This document shows positions 51,539 to 61,800 of a stretch of DNA of 64,000 nucleotides, piece by piece. The stretch is from Tropicimonas sp. IMCC6043 (GTDB lineage Bacteria > Pseudomonadota > Alphaproteobacteria > Rhodobacterales > Rhodobacteraceae). The translations under genes and the position numbers were made by a program. The stretch spans positions 53,410-117,409 of the forward strand of contig NZ_SELO01000012.1 in NCBI RefSeq assembly GCF_004146235.1. Direction: 5' to 3'. The notes under the pieces were generated by a model. The model saw only the letters and a program-made list of their open reading frames with translations. It did not search any database and was not told where the DNA came from. Position 1 is the stretch's first letter. Each line of letters starts with the position of its first letter.

Positions 51539-53704
51539 ATGGCAATTGATAAGTTTGTAGTGGAGAACTACCCGATCAAGATGGATTGTTCCACTTGCCC
51601 GGACACGCTGGTCCTGGTGGCGGCAAAGATCGAGGAGGGCTTCAACATGCCCTCTTTGGCGCGGATCGAATTTCTTGCGGACAATGCCAAAATCGATCTC
51701 GACGACCTGATGGGGCAGAAGGTCGAGCTGATCACCAAGGTTCCGGACGGGCCGAAGCGGTTGGAAGCCGGCGAACGCGACCGGAAGCATATCGGGATCT
51801 GCACCTCTGTGCGGTTCGTCGGCCAATACGACGGCATGGCCCATTACTGGGCCGAGATCCGTCCCCGGTTGTGGTTCCTCACGCTCAACCAGGATTGCCG
51901 CATCTTTCAGGAAAAGACCGCGGCCGACATCATCAAGGAAGTGCTCGGCGAATACGGGATCAATTTCGAGGACAAGTTCACCGAGACCTACCGCACCCGC
52001 ATCATCTGCGTGCAATATCGTGAGACCGACCTCGCCTTCGTCCATCGGCTGATGGAGGAGGAGGGCATGCATTACTTCTTCACCTACGACGGCAGCGAAG
52101 AGAAGATGGTGCTCCACGACGACTCGGCTGCCCACGAGACGGTGCCCTGCGAGAACACGATCGAGTTCAGGGATCTTGTGGACAGCCCGCGCCGCGACAT
52201 CGAGCATTTCTTCCAATGGCATGCCGACCACACGGCGACGACCGGAAAATATACCCATACCGACTACAATTTCGAGAAGCCGAAGGCGAAGCTCGAGACG
52301 CTGAAGACGATGCCCAAGGGCAAGCACACGCTCAAGGATCGTGAGATCTACGATTATCCCGGCCATTACCGCGAGACCAGTGACGGCGATCATTACGCCA
52401 AGGTGAAGATGGAAGAGCGGTCGATCCGCTACAAGACGTGGAAGGGCGCCGGCCTCGTCTCCAATGTCGAGGTTGGCAAGACCTTCAAGGTGTCCAAGCA
52501 TCCCTCCACCAGCGACAGCGAGGAATTCGTGGTGCGGGCGGCGACGCATCTGTTCCAGCTCAACCAGCGCGAGCTCAGCGCGCTGGAGGTCACGCGCTTT
52601 CCCTCCGGGTCTGTGCGCGCCGAGATGGACGAGGAAGACCCCTACCAGGTGCATGTGACGGCTATCCCGAAAATGGAGAAGTTCCGGCCCGCGCCGGTGA
52701 CCCCATGGCCCGAAATCGCCGGCTGCCACACCGCGGTTGTCACCGGCCCCTCCGGCGAGGAGATCCACACCGACAAATACGGTCGCATCCGGATCCAGTT
52801 CCACTGGGACCGGCTGGGCAAGAAGGACGAGCACTCCACGTGCTGGGTGCGCTGCATGATGCCCTGGACCGGCAAGAACTGGGGCATGATCGCGCTCCCG
52901 CGCGTGGGCCAGGAGGTTGTTGTGAGTTTCGAGGAGGGTGATCCGGACCGGCCGCTGATCATCGGAATGCTCTACAATGCCGACACGATGCCGCCCTACG
53001 GCCTACCGGAAAACAAGACCCAGTCGGGCGTGAAGACACGGTCCTCCAAGGAAGGATCGTCAAGCAATTTCAACGAGTTGCGATTCGAGGACAAGAAGGG
53101 CCAGGAAGAGATCTATTTCCACGCGGAGAAGGATTACAACCAGGTCGTCGAGAACAACGCCACGGTCAAGATCGGCTTCGACGACAAGGACAAGGGCGAT
53201 CTCACGCAGGAGATCTACCACGACAAGACCGAGGAGGTCGGCAACGATCTCAAGGTCAAGGTCGGCTATGGTGAAGGCGGCAAGAGCCCCGGCGACATGA
53301 AACACGAAGTCTACAACAACCGGACCGAGGTGATCGGCAACAGTTTCAAGGTCAATGTCGAGAAGGGCAATCACGACACGACGGTCGAGAAGGGCAACCA
53401 GTCTAACAAGGTCTCGATGGGCAACATGACCAACGAGGTTTCGATGGGCAATTTCACCGAGACCATCAAGATGGGGAACCACACGACCAAGGTGAATCTC
53501 GGCAAGACGGAGCACGAGGCGATGCAATCCATCGAACTCAAGGTCGGCAGCAACTCGATTAAGATCGACCAGAGGGGCATCACCATCAAGGGGCTCATGG
53601 TCACGGTCAAAGGGGACGTGATGCTCACCGCGAAATCACCGGTGACGACCGTCAAGGGGGATGCATTGCTGATCCTCAAGGGCGGCCTCACCACGATCAA
53701 CTAG
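51539..53704 (+). CDS. vgrG: Type VI secretion spike protein VgrG (TssI)
   Basis: This is a 721-residue spike. The gp27-like part spans about residues 1-350. The gp5-like OB region contains DKYGRIRIQFHWDR and WVRCMMPWTGKNWGMIALPRVGQEVVVSF, and GDPDRPLIIGMLYN follows. The C-terminal needle (about 590-721) is built from short repeats such as VEKGN, VSMGN and IKMGN, as in gp5 beta-helices. No extra toxin domain follows. ATG 51539 is used; TTG 51533 is just upstream. No PAAR protein or obvious effector lies beside it in the window. Confidence 0.94.
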   Translation: MAIDKFVVENYPIKMDCSTCPDTLVLVAAKIEEGFNMPSLARIEFLADNAKIDLDDLMGQKVELITKVPDGPKRLEAGERDRKHIGICTSVRFVGQYDGMAHYWAEIRPRLWFLTLNQDCRIFQEKTAADIIKEVLGEYGINFEDKFTETYRTRIICVQYRETDLAFVHRLMEEEGMHYFFTYDGSEEKMVLHDDSAAHETVPCENTIEFRDLVDSPRRDIEHFFQWHADHTATTGKYTHTDYNFEKPKAKLETLKTMPKGKHTLKDREIYDYPGHYRETSDGDHYAKVKMEERSIRYKTWKGAGLVSNVEVGKTFKVSKHPSTSDSEEFVVRAATHLFQLNQRELSALEVTRFPSGSVRAEMDEEDPYQVHVTAIPKMEKFRPAPVTPWPEIAGCHTAVVTGPSGEEIHTDKYGRIRIQFHWDRLGKKDEHSTCWVRCMMPWTGKNWGMIALPRVGQEVVVSFEEGDPDRPLIIGMLYNADTMPPYGLPENKTQSGVKTRSSKEGSSSNFNELRFEDKKGQEEIYFHAEKDYNQVVENNATVKIGFDDKDKGDLTQEIYHDKTEEVGNDLKVKVGYGEGGKSPGDMKHEVYNNRTEVIGNSFKVNVEKGNHDTTVEKGNQSNKVSMGNMTNEVSMGNFTETIKMGNHTTKVNLGKTEHEAMQSIELKVGSNSIKIDQRGITIKGLMVTVKGDVMLTAKSPVTTVKGDALLILKGGLTTIN

Positions 53705-53713
53705 AGGCGCGCC

Positions 53714-54313
53714 ATGAGTGACAGATTCGAAGGTCTCAAGAAGATCCCGGAAGTGCCGGCCGCCCGACTGCTGGCCGGTACCAACCTCAAACTGGACACC
53801 AAGCTCGAAAGCCCGGCGTCGGCCGGGGTATCGGTCGTGCTCGCCGAACTGGCCAGCCATGAGGCGGCGATCGACATGATCAAGCTGATCGCCGCGAGCC
53901 TGCCGCCGCGCGAGGCGGTCTGGTGGGGCTGTCTGGCGATGCGCGACGTGCTGGGGCCGGATGTCAAGCCGACCCCCTGCCTCAAGGCGGCCGAGGCCTG
54001 GGTGTTCAAACCTTCCGAGGAGACCCAGGCAGCGGCGCACAGGGCATCCGAGGCTGCAAACCCGACAGACGACAGTTCGATCGTCGCCACCATGGCCGTG
54101 TTCGGGCAGGGGACGCTCGGCCCGGGCGACCTTAAGGAACACCCGGCGCCCGATGGTGCTGTCGCGGCAATGGCCGCCGGAGTGAATCTGATGGCGCTGG
54201 AAGCGCTCGGCGGAGACCTCCACGACGCCGTCGACTACCTGATCGACCGCGCGCTCGACATCGCGCGCGGCGGCAATGGCATGATCGAGCGCAAGGCGGG
54301 GGCGGAAGCATGA
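53714..54313 (+). CDS. T6SS-linked protein of unknown function (DUF6931-like)
   Basis: This is a 199-residue acidic to neutral soluble protein with no signal peptide or membrane segment. The conserved-looking core is AIDMIKLIAASLPPREAVWWG followed by CLAMRDV, then an Ala-rich helical C-terminal half. It resembles the DUF6931 family by recollection of that WWxCL core; this was not verified. It lies 10 bases after vgrG and before tagH. It could be an adaptor or chaperone for VgrG loading, or a cytoplasmic partner of the FHA protein. No toxin motif was seen. Confidence 0.65.
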   Translation: MSDRFEGLKKIPEVPAARLLAGTNLKLDTKLESPASAGVSVVLAELASHEAAIDMIKLIAASLPPREAVWWGCLAMRDVLGPDVKPTPCLKAAEAWVFKPSEETQAAAHRASEAANPTDDSSIVATMAVFGQGTLGPGDLKEHPAPDGAVAAMAAGVNLMALEALGGDLHDAVDYLIDRALDIARGGNGMIERKAGAEA

Positions 54314-54387
54314 GATCTCGCCCGTTGCACTCGCCCGCCAAGTGCCTGATGGTGCAGGCGCACAGGAAGTCAGGCAGGTAGGAAGCA

Positions 54388-56043
54388 ATGGGCGTCGTTC
54401 TGCATTTCCAGTCCTCAGGAGCGATCCCGGGCGATGGGCGTCCGGTGTCGATGGTCGGCAACTCCCTCACGATTGGGCGCGGCAACAACAACGACCTCGT
54501 CCTGCCTGACCCGGATCGGGTGATCTCGTCGAACCATTGCGCGATCGAGGACCAGAACGGCAACGTGGTGGTGATCGACCTGTCGACCAACGGAACCTTT
54601 CTGAACTACGGGAAAATTCCCCTCGGCAGGGTTCCGACCCCGCTGAACGACGGCGACATTCTCTCGATCGGCGGCTACGAACTCGCGGTGCAGATCTCCT
54701 CCGGCAAGCCCGAGGGGCCGCAATTGCTCGACCCTGTTGCGAGTGCGAATATCGCCCCCTCCGGTGCCAAGATCGACACCGATCTCGACGGCCTGCTTGA
54801 TGCGCCCTCCTCGGGCAGAGGCACGGACGTGATAAACGACCTGCTGGACGCGCCGGGCGACCCGGTGGGGCCGAAGGGAGTGAAACGGCCGGAGCTCGGC
54901 GAGGACGGGCTTCTGCCGCCGCTTGGGGACGACGAGATCGACGACCCGCTTGCACAGGGGCCTTCCATCGACGATCAGATCGGCTCCAGCCAGCACATGC
55001 ACAACCCCTCGATGGTGGATCACATGCCGCTGCCGCAGGTCTCGTCTTCGACCATTCCCGACGACTGGGATCTCGACCTGCCGGCAAGTCCGCTCGGCTC
55101 GGAGCCGGATACAACGCCCTCAGAGCCGGATACAACGCCCGAGGATCCCTTTTCCGAGATCGGCCCGAGCGAGCCTGCTGGCGGGATCGAGAGTGGCAAG
55201 GCTTTCATCCCCGAGGATCTCGACTTCGATCTCGGCGAGCCGAGCAGCCCGCCGGCAGCCGAACCGAAGCCGCCCGAGCCGCCGTCACCGGAGCCGGAGG
55301 CTCCGCAGGATCCGCTCGAGGCGCTGACCGAAGCCGAGGATCTGCCGCTGACGCCCGAGCCGGCGCCGAGCCCGGCCGAGGCCCGACCTCCGGCCCCGCC
55401 GCCGCAACCCGCTTCACCGCTGCCGGGCGCTGCGGCGGGCGTGCCCGAGGCCCAGGTCAAGGCGCTGCGAACGCTGCTGGATGCGGCCGGTGTCGGCGAG
55501 ATCGAGATCGCCGAGAACGAGATCCAGGAGACCGCGGCGCGGATCGGAAACGTGCTCCGGGTGATGATCCACGGCATGCGCGAGATCCTGATGACGCGGA
55601 CCTCGATCAAGTCCGAGTTCCGCATCGACCAGACCCGCATTTCCGCCTCGGGCAACAACCCGCTGAAGTTCTCGGTGACGCCCGAACAGGCGGTCGAGGT
55701 CATGGTGAGCGCGCCCAAGCGCGGCTATCTCTCTGCCGAAGCCGCGGCCGAACAGGCGTTGCAAGATATCAAGGCGCATGAGGTCGCGACGATGACCGGC
55801 ATGGAGGCGGCGCTGAAGGGAGTGCTCAAGCGGCTCTCTCCGGAAACGCTCGAGGCCGAGATCAGCGACGCGGGCGGCCTCGGCAACCTGCTGAAGGGCA
55901 AGAAGGCGCGCTACTGGGAGACCTACGAGCGCATCTATGCCGACGTGGCCGACGCGGCCGAGAACGATTTTCACGAGCTGTTCAGCCGCGAGTTCGCCCG
56001 CGCCTACCAGGAACAGCTGAACAAGCTGAAGGACGGACAATGA
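54388..56043 (+). CDS. tagH: T6SS-associated FHA-domain protein TagH
   Basis: This is a 551-residue protein. An N-terminal FHA phosphothreonine-binding domain (about residues 18-105) has the canonical LTIGRGNNNDLVLPD, SSNHCAI and STNGTFLN motifs. A long acidic Pro-rich linker (about 110-350) follows, and the C-terminal TagH domain begins near residue 360 and includes KARYWETYERIYADVADAAENDF. Linker codons include an 18-base repeat (55102-55119 and 55123-55140) giving SEPDTTP twice. In other systems this protein reads PpkA phosphorylation to switch on T6SS assembly. The cognate kinase is not in the window. Confidence 0.9.
   Translation: MGVVLHFQSSGAIPGDGRPVSMVGNSLTIGRGNNNDLVLPDPDRVISSNHCAIEDQNGNVVVIDLSTNGTFLNYGKIPLGRVPTPLNDGDILSIGGYELAVQISSGKPEGPQLLDPVASANIAPSGAKIDTDLDGLLDAPSSGRGTDVINDLLDAPGDPVGPKGVKRPELGEDGLLPPLGDDEIDDPLAQGPSIDDQIGSSQHMHNPSMVDHMPLPQVSSSTIPDDWDLDLPASPLGSEPDTTPSEPDTTPEDPFSEIGPSEPAGGIESGKAFIPEDLDFDLGEPSSPPAAEPKPPEPPSPEPEAPQDPLEALTEAEDLPLTPEPAPSPAEARPPAPPPQPASPLPGAAAGVPEAQVKALRTLLDAAGVGEIEIAENEIQETAARIGNVLRVMIHGMREILMTRTSIKSEFRIDQTRISASGNNPLKFSVTPEQAVEVMVSAPKRGYLSAEAAAEQALQDIKAHEVATMTGMEAALKGVLKRLSPETLEAEISDAGGLGNLLKGKKARYWETYERIYADVADAAENDFHELFSREFARAYQEQLNKLKDGQ
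55102..55140 (+). repeat. Tandem 21-bp repeat in the tagH linker
   Basis: Eighteen identical bases occur at 55102-55119 and 55123-55140, in 21-base (7-codon) register, encoding two EPDTTP units in the disordered linker between the FHA and TagH domains. It is a local in-frame duplication in low-complexity sequence. Confidence 0.6.
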
Positions 56044-56062
56044 CCAGGGTCGGGATGCGCTG

Positions 56063-57400
56063 ATGTCTTGGGAGAGCAAGGTTCTTTGGAGCGAGGGGCT
56101 GTTCCTCCAGCCGCACCATTTCCAGCAGGCCGACCGGTATATGGAGGCGCAGCTGGGCGGGCTGGCGGGGCGTTTGCGGCCCTATGCCTGGGGGGTCTCG
56201 CAGCTCGAGATCGACCGCGAAGTGCTGAAGATCGGCCAGTTCGCCATCCGCTCCTGTTCCGGCGTCACGCCGGATGGCGCGGTCTTCCGGGTGCCCGAGA
56301 CCGAAACCCACCCGCCGGCGCTGGAGGTCCCCTCGACGATCAAGGATTGCATCGTCTATCTCTCGGTACCGCAGCGCCGGCAGGGCGCGCTCGAGGTCGA
56401 CATGACCGGCGCCGAGCTTTCCGCTGCCCGACTGCGGCCCGCCGAGCTCGAAGTGACCGACGTGACGAGCCCGGGCCGCAAGTCCGCGACGCTTGGCGTC
56501 GGAAAGCTCCGGCTGCAATTCGCGCTCCAGGTTGACGACCTGGCAGACCGGCTGGTGATCCCTGTGGCCAGGATCATCGAGGTGAAGTCGGACCAGGAAG
56601 TGGTCCTCGACGGCGGCTTCGTGCCCACTTGCATGGACATAAGAGCCGCCGCGCCGCTGCATGGGTTCCTCGGCGAACTCGAGGGCCTGCTGAACCACCG
56701 CGCCACGGCGCTGTCTGGCCGGCTCACCCAGGCCGGCACCAGAGGCTCGGCCGAGATCCAGGATTTCCTGCTGCTGCACACGATCAACCGTATCCTGCCG
56801 CAGGTGCGCCACCTGCTGTCGATCGAGAACGTTCATCCCGAGAGCTTCTTCCGCGACTGCGTCGCGCTCACTGGCGAACTCGCGACCTTCATCGACCCGA
56901 AGATGCGGCCTGCGGACTTCCCGAAATACCAGCACCACGACCTGACCGGCTGCTTCGGACCAGTGATCCGTGACCTGCGGAAATACCTCTCCGCCGTGCT
57001 CGAGCAGAACGCGATCTCGATCCCGCTGGAGCCGCGCAAATATGGCATCTCGGTTGGCGTCATTGCCGACCGCAAGCTCATTCGCAACGCCGGTTTCGTC
57101 CTCGCCGTCTCCTCCGAGGCGCCGCCCGAGAACGTGCGGCGCCATTTCGCCGGCCAGTCCAAGGTCGGACCGGTCGAGGAGATCCGCCAGCTGGTGAACT
57201 CGGCGCTGCCCGGCATCGCGCTGCGGCCGCTGCCGGTCGCGCCGCGGCAGATCCCCTATACCGCCGGCTCGGTCTATTTCGAACTCGACCCGGAGAGCCA
57301 GTACTGGGCGAAGATGACCACATCGGGCGGCATCGCCGTGCATGTCTCGGGCACCTATCCGGGTCTCAAGATGGAACTCTGGGCGATCCGCCAGGGATAA
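56063..57400 (+). CDS. tssK: Type VI secretion baseplate protein TssK
   Basis: This is a 445-residue baseplate-to-membrane-complex connector. It begins SWESKVLWSEGLFLQPHHFQQADRY, the TssK hallmark. CMDIRAAAPLHGFLGELEGLLNHRA, HPESFFRDCVALTGELATF and the C-terminal region YFELDPESQYWAKM also match. It starts 19 bases after tagH and links TssF/G to TssL and TssM. Confidence 0.96.
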   Translation: MSWESKVLWSEGLFLQPHHFQQADRYMEAQLGGLAGRLRPYAWGVSQLEIDREVLKIGQFAIRSCSGVTPDGAVFRVPETETHPPALEVPSTIKDCIVYLSVPQRRQGALEVDMTGAELSAARLRPAELEVTDVTSPGRKSATLGVGKLRLQFALQVDDLADRLVIPVARIIEVKSDQEVVLDGGFVPTCMDIRAAAPLHGFLGELEGLLNHRATALSGRLTQAGTRGSAEIQDFLLLHTINRILPQVRHLLSIENVHPESFFRDCVALTGELATFIDPKMRPADFPKYQHHDLTGCFGPVIRDLRKYLSAVLEQNAISIPLEPRKYGISVGVIADRKLIRNAGFVLAVSSEAPPENVRRHFAGQSKVGPVEEIRQLVNSALPGIALRPLPVAPRQIPYTAGSVYFELDPESQYWAKMTTSGGIAVHVSGTYPGLKMELWAIRQG

Positions 57401-57421
57401 CGGGGGAACGGGAAGCAGGTT

Positions 57422-58852
57422 ATGGCAAGCGACGATCCTTTCTCCGAAAGCGACGACAGCGAACGCACCATCATCCGGCCGAACCCGGGCGGACGGCGGC
57501 CCGCGCAGTCCACGCCGGTGTCGCCACAGCAGCCTGCTTATCAACAGCCGCCGCAGCCATCCGGCGCGTCCGGCGGGTCGATGGGGTACGGCATCCCCGC
57601 CGGTGGCACGCCGGGTGGCGCCCGGTCCGGGCAATCGGCCCGAGACGAGGCGGCGCTGCTGCCGCTTGCCTTCACCGGGATGAACCGGCTTGTGGCCTGT
57701 GCCGCGCCGCTCTTCTCGCTGATCTCGCGCATTTCCAACCGCGCCCAGCATGCCGACCCCGACAAGCTCCGGCAAAGCGTCATCGGCGAGATCCGCGAAT
57801 TCGAGAGCCGCGCGCATCAGGCCGGCTGCTCCGACCAGGATGTCAAGATCGCCCGCTATGCCATCTGCGCCACGCTCGACGACGTCGTGCTGAACACGCC
57901 CTGGGGCGAGAACTCCTCCTGGTCGCTGCAATCGATGGTGGCGACCTTCCACCGCGAGGTGGTCGGCGGCGACCGGTTCTACGACCTCTTGGCGCGGCTC
58001 GAACAGGACCCGCCGAACAACATCGAGATGCTCGAGTTCCTCTACATGTGCCTCTCCCTGGGGTTCGAGGGGCGGCTCCGGGTCGAGCAGAATGGCGGTC
58101 AGCGCCACCTCGATGTGCGTGCCGGCCTGGCGCGGCTGATCCGTGGTCAGCGCGGACCGGTCGAGCGGGAGATCTCACCGCACTGGAAGGGACTCGAGGT
58201 TCCCAACAAGGCGCTATCGATCTGGCGGCCGGTGTGGATCGCGGCCTCGGTCGCGGCCGTGGTGCTGCTGGCGAGCTTCTTCGCGCTGAGCTGGCTGCTC
58301 GGCGGCGCGACAGAGAACGTGACCGGCCGGCTCGCCTCGCTGGAACCAAACACGCCGCCCAGGATCGACATCAAGGCGCCGCCGCCGCCGCCGCCGCCCG
58401 CACCGGTCGTCGCGGTGCCGGAGAAGTTCAAGGAGTTTCTCAACCAGGAGATCGCCGAGGGCCTCGTCGAGGTGGAAAGTGACGCCAACACGATCACCAT
58501 CCGGATCAAGGGCGCCGGCATGTTCGCCTCCGGCTCCAACGTGCTTCAGGAGAAGTTCGTGAAGCCGGTCAACCGGGTGGCCGAGGCGCTCAACGACGAG
58601 ACCGGAAAGGTGCTCGTGGTCGGGCATTCCGATTCCGTGCCGATCCGGTCCTCCCGCTATGCCTCCAACATGGAGCTGTCGCTTGATCGGGCGAAGACGG
58701 TGGAGAACATGATCGCCGCGGTGCTCAACGATCCCTCGCGGCTCTCCGCCGAGGGGCGGGCCGACAGTGAACCGCTGGCCACCAACGAGACGGCCGAAGG
58801 GCGGGCGAAGAACCGCCGTATCGAAGTGCTTCTGGTGAGGACGGAATCCTGA
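57422..58852 (+). CDS. tssL: Type VI secretion membrane protein TssL (DotU) with C-terminal OmpA domain
   Basis: This is a 476-residue inner-membrane component. A Pro/Gln-rich N-terminus is followed by the DotU domain (about residues 78-255, with RYAICATLDDVVLNTPWGE and FYDLLARLEQDP). One membrane helix (about 268-292, VWIAASVAAVVLLASFFALS) and a Pro-rich stretch precede a periplasmic OmpA-like domain (about 350-470) with VVGHSDSVPIRSSRYASN and AEGRAKNRRIEVLL. The OmpA part can anchor to peptidoglycan, which may matter because no TssJ lipoprotein is present. Its stop overlaps tssM (TGATG). Confidence 0.95.
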   Translation: MASDDPFSESDDSERTIIRPNPGGRRPAQSTPVSPQQPAYQQPPQPSGASGGSMGYGIPAGGTPGGARSGQSARDEAALLPLAFTGMNRLVACAAPLFSLISRISNRAQHADPDKLRQSVIGEIREFESRAHQAGCSDQDVKIARYAICATLDDVVLNTPWGENSSWSLQSMVATFHREVVGGDRFYDLLARLEQDPPNNIEMLEFLYMCLSLGFEGRLRVEQNGGQRHLDVRAGLARLIRGQRGPVEREISPHWKGLEVPNKALSIWRPVWIAASVAAVVLLASFFALSWLLGGATENVTGRLASLEPNTPPRIDIKAPPPPPPPAPVVAVPEKFKEFLNQEIAEGLVEVESDANTITIRIKGAGMFASGSNVLQEKFVKPVNRVAEALNDETGKVLVVGHSDSVPIRSSRYASNMELSLDRAKTVENMIAAVLNDPSRLSAEGRADSEPLATNETAEGRAKNRRIEVLLVRTES

Positions 58853-61800
58853 TGAAAGCCGTGCTGCGTTTCTTCATCTCAGCCTATTTCGTCATCTTCA
58901 TGGTGACGCTGATCCTGTCGCTCACCTTCTGGCTCCTGAGCCCGCTGATCGGCGGCGAGGAATGGCAGCCCTTCGCGGGCTACCTGTGGCGGGGCATCGT
59001 CGTCGGCGTGATGTGGTTCATCGCGATCCTCTGGATCGTCATCCTCGCCATCGTGCGGGCGCGCCGTGACAAGAACCTGGCCGAAGAGATCGTCGAGAGC
59101 GCGGCGGCCGACGTCGACCCCAATGACGAGATCGTCCAGGCCGAGCTGGATGAGATGAAGACGAAGCTGCGCGGGGCGATCACCCAGCTTCGGAAGTCGA
59201 AGATGGGCCGGAGGCATCTTTATGAGCTGCCCTGGTATGTGATCATCGGCCCGCCGGGGGCGGGCAAGACCACCGCGATCGTCAATTCGGGTCTCCGCTT
59301 CCCGCTGACAGGCGAGGACGGGGTGCAGTCGATTGCCGGCGTTGGCGGCACGCGCAACTGCGACTGGTGGTTCACCGAAGACGCGGTCCTGCTCGACACC
59401 GCCGGCCGCTACACCACGCAGGAGAGCAATTCCGAGGCTGACAACGCCGCCTGGCTCGGCTTCCTGAAGATGCTGCGCAAATATCGCGCGCGCCAACCCA
59501 TCAACGGCGCTGTCGTGGCAATCTCGCTGCAGGACCTGTCGTTGCAGGACGAGGTGACCCGGCAGAGCCATGCCACGGCGATACGGCGCCGGCTCAGCGA
59601 ACTGCGCGAACAGCTCGGTGTGCGCTTCCCGGTCTACGTGCTCTTTACCAAGTCGGACCTGATCGCCGGCTTCACCGAGACCTTCGACCAGATGGGCAAG
59701 GAGGAGCGCGAGCAGGTCTGGGGCTTCACCCTGCCGCTCGACAAGTCGAAGGGCGAGCACTCGCCAATGACCGATTTCCACGAGGAATTCGCGGCGCTTC
59801 TTGAACGGCTCAACGCGCAATCGCTGGAACGGATGCAGGTGGAGACCAACCCGGCGCGGCGCAGCCTTATCGCCGGATTCGCGGGCCAGGTCTCTTCGGT
59901 CCGGCAGATCGCCTATGACTTTCTGGACGAGGTCTTTGCCGACAGCCGCTACGAGCAGCGCCACATCCTGCGCGGGGTCTATTTCACCTCCGGCACCCAG
60001 GAGGGCAACCCGATCGACCGGCTGATGCTGGGCATGGCCCAGACATTCGGCATCGGCCGGCAGGCCATCGGCTCGGGCAAGGGCACCGGCCGCAGCTATT
60101 TCCTGACCCGCCTCTTCGAGGGCGTGGTCTTTCCCGAGGCGGGCCTCGTCTCGATCGACGACAAGGTGGCGCGCCGCTATCGCTGGTCGCGCCGGATCGC
60201 GATCGCCGCGTCCGTTCTGGTCGTGCTGGCCATCGGCGGGCTCTGGACCCGCAGCTACCTCGGAAACCAGGCGCTGATCGCGGACGCGGCCGTTCGCGTC
60301 GAAGCCTACCAGGAATCCGCGGCGCTGATCCCGAGAAGCCCGATCGGCGACACCGACTTCCCGAGCATCGTGCCGGCGCTCAACATCCTGCGGGACGTGC
60401 CGGTCAACCCGCGCACCCAGGACACCGACCGCCCGACGAGCCTCGGCTTCGGCCTATACCAGGGCGAACTGGTGGGCAACTCGACGGCGCAGACCTATCG
60501 CGCCGCTCTCAACCAGCACATGCTTCCGCGCCTCATCCTGCGGCTCGACGAATACATGCAGGCCTCGATGAACGACCCGGACCGGCTCTACGAGGCGCTC
60601 AAGGTCTATCTCATGCTCGGCCAGCAGGGACCGGTGAACAAGGAGCAGGTGATGGACTGGTTCCAGCAGGACTGGGAGCAGTTCTACGCAGGCGCCGTCC
60701 GCGAGCCGCTGCGGCTGGACTTGCTGGGTCATCTCGAGGCACTGGTCGACCAGCCGATGCAGAAGGTCGAGCTCAACGGCCACCTGATCGAGACGGTGCG
60801 CGGGGTGATCTCGGCAATGCCGCAATCGGACCGGATCTATACCGGCATCCTCAACTCGACCGCAGTGCGCGAGCTGCCGAAATGGCGCCTGACCGACGGA
60901 AACCCGATGATCGGCCGCGCGATGAAGCGGTCCTCCGGCGCCGGGCTCGGCGACGGGATCGACGGTGTCTTTACCCGTTGCGGCTTCCACGACGTGTTCG
61001 TGCCGGAGGCATTGCAGGTCAACGAGCAGCTTGCCAGCGAGGCCTGGGTGCTCGGCGCCGAGGCCGCGGACCAGTCGGAGGATTTCAAGACCGAGACGAC
61101 GGCGGGCGTGTTCCAGCTCTACTACACGGATTTCGTCGGCAAATATGAGGGGGTCCTGGCCGATCTCGACATCATCCCTCTCGACTCGGTCGAGCGTGCG
61201 GTCGAGGTCACCAACGTGCTCTCGAGCCCGTCCTCACCGATCGCCAACGTGCTCGAGGCGGTGGCCAACCAAACCAAGCTGACCGAACCCTGCGCCAGTG
61301 CCGATGCAGCGGCCAGCGCCGCGGGCGAGACCATCGCCGGGGGTGCGCTCTATGAGCTCAGCTACCGTCTGAGCTATCGGCAACGGGTCCTGAAGGAGGC
61401 GGTCGAGGCGAGCTTCGCGGCCGCCGACGGCACCGGAGAGGCGCGCCCGCTCGGCACGCAGGTCGAACGCAGGTTCACCTGGCTGCAGGACCTGACCGCC
61501 CGCCCCGAGGGCCAGCCGAGCGAGCTCGACTCCTATCTCGACCTGCTCAAGGAGGTCTATCTGGAGCTCAACAAGCTCACCATCGGCGGCGGCGCGGGCG
61601 ACCTGCTGACCAATCCGACGGTTCAGCGCTTCCAGCAATTCGCGTCGCTCAAGCCCGACCCTGTGAAGCGCTGGTCGACCCAGATCACAACCGGCTCCTC
61701 CGGCATCGGCCGCGAAGGCGTGCGCTCCAAGCTCAATGCCGAATGGACGGCCAAGGTCCTGCCGCTTTGCCAGCAGGCGTTGAGCAACCGCTACCCGTTC

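Noticed and set aside
49137..51545. An 802-codon open frame antisense to clpV, and similar long antisense frames over tssC, tssK/tssL and the ATPase gene
   Set aside because: These are high-GC shadow frames: their translations are Arg/Leu/Asp-rich without domains, and the opposite strand encodes clear core proteins.
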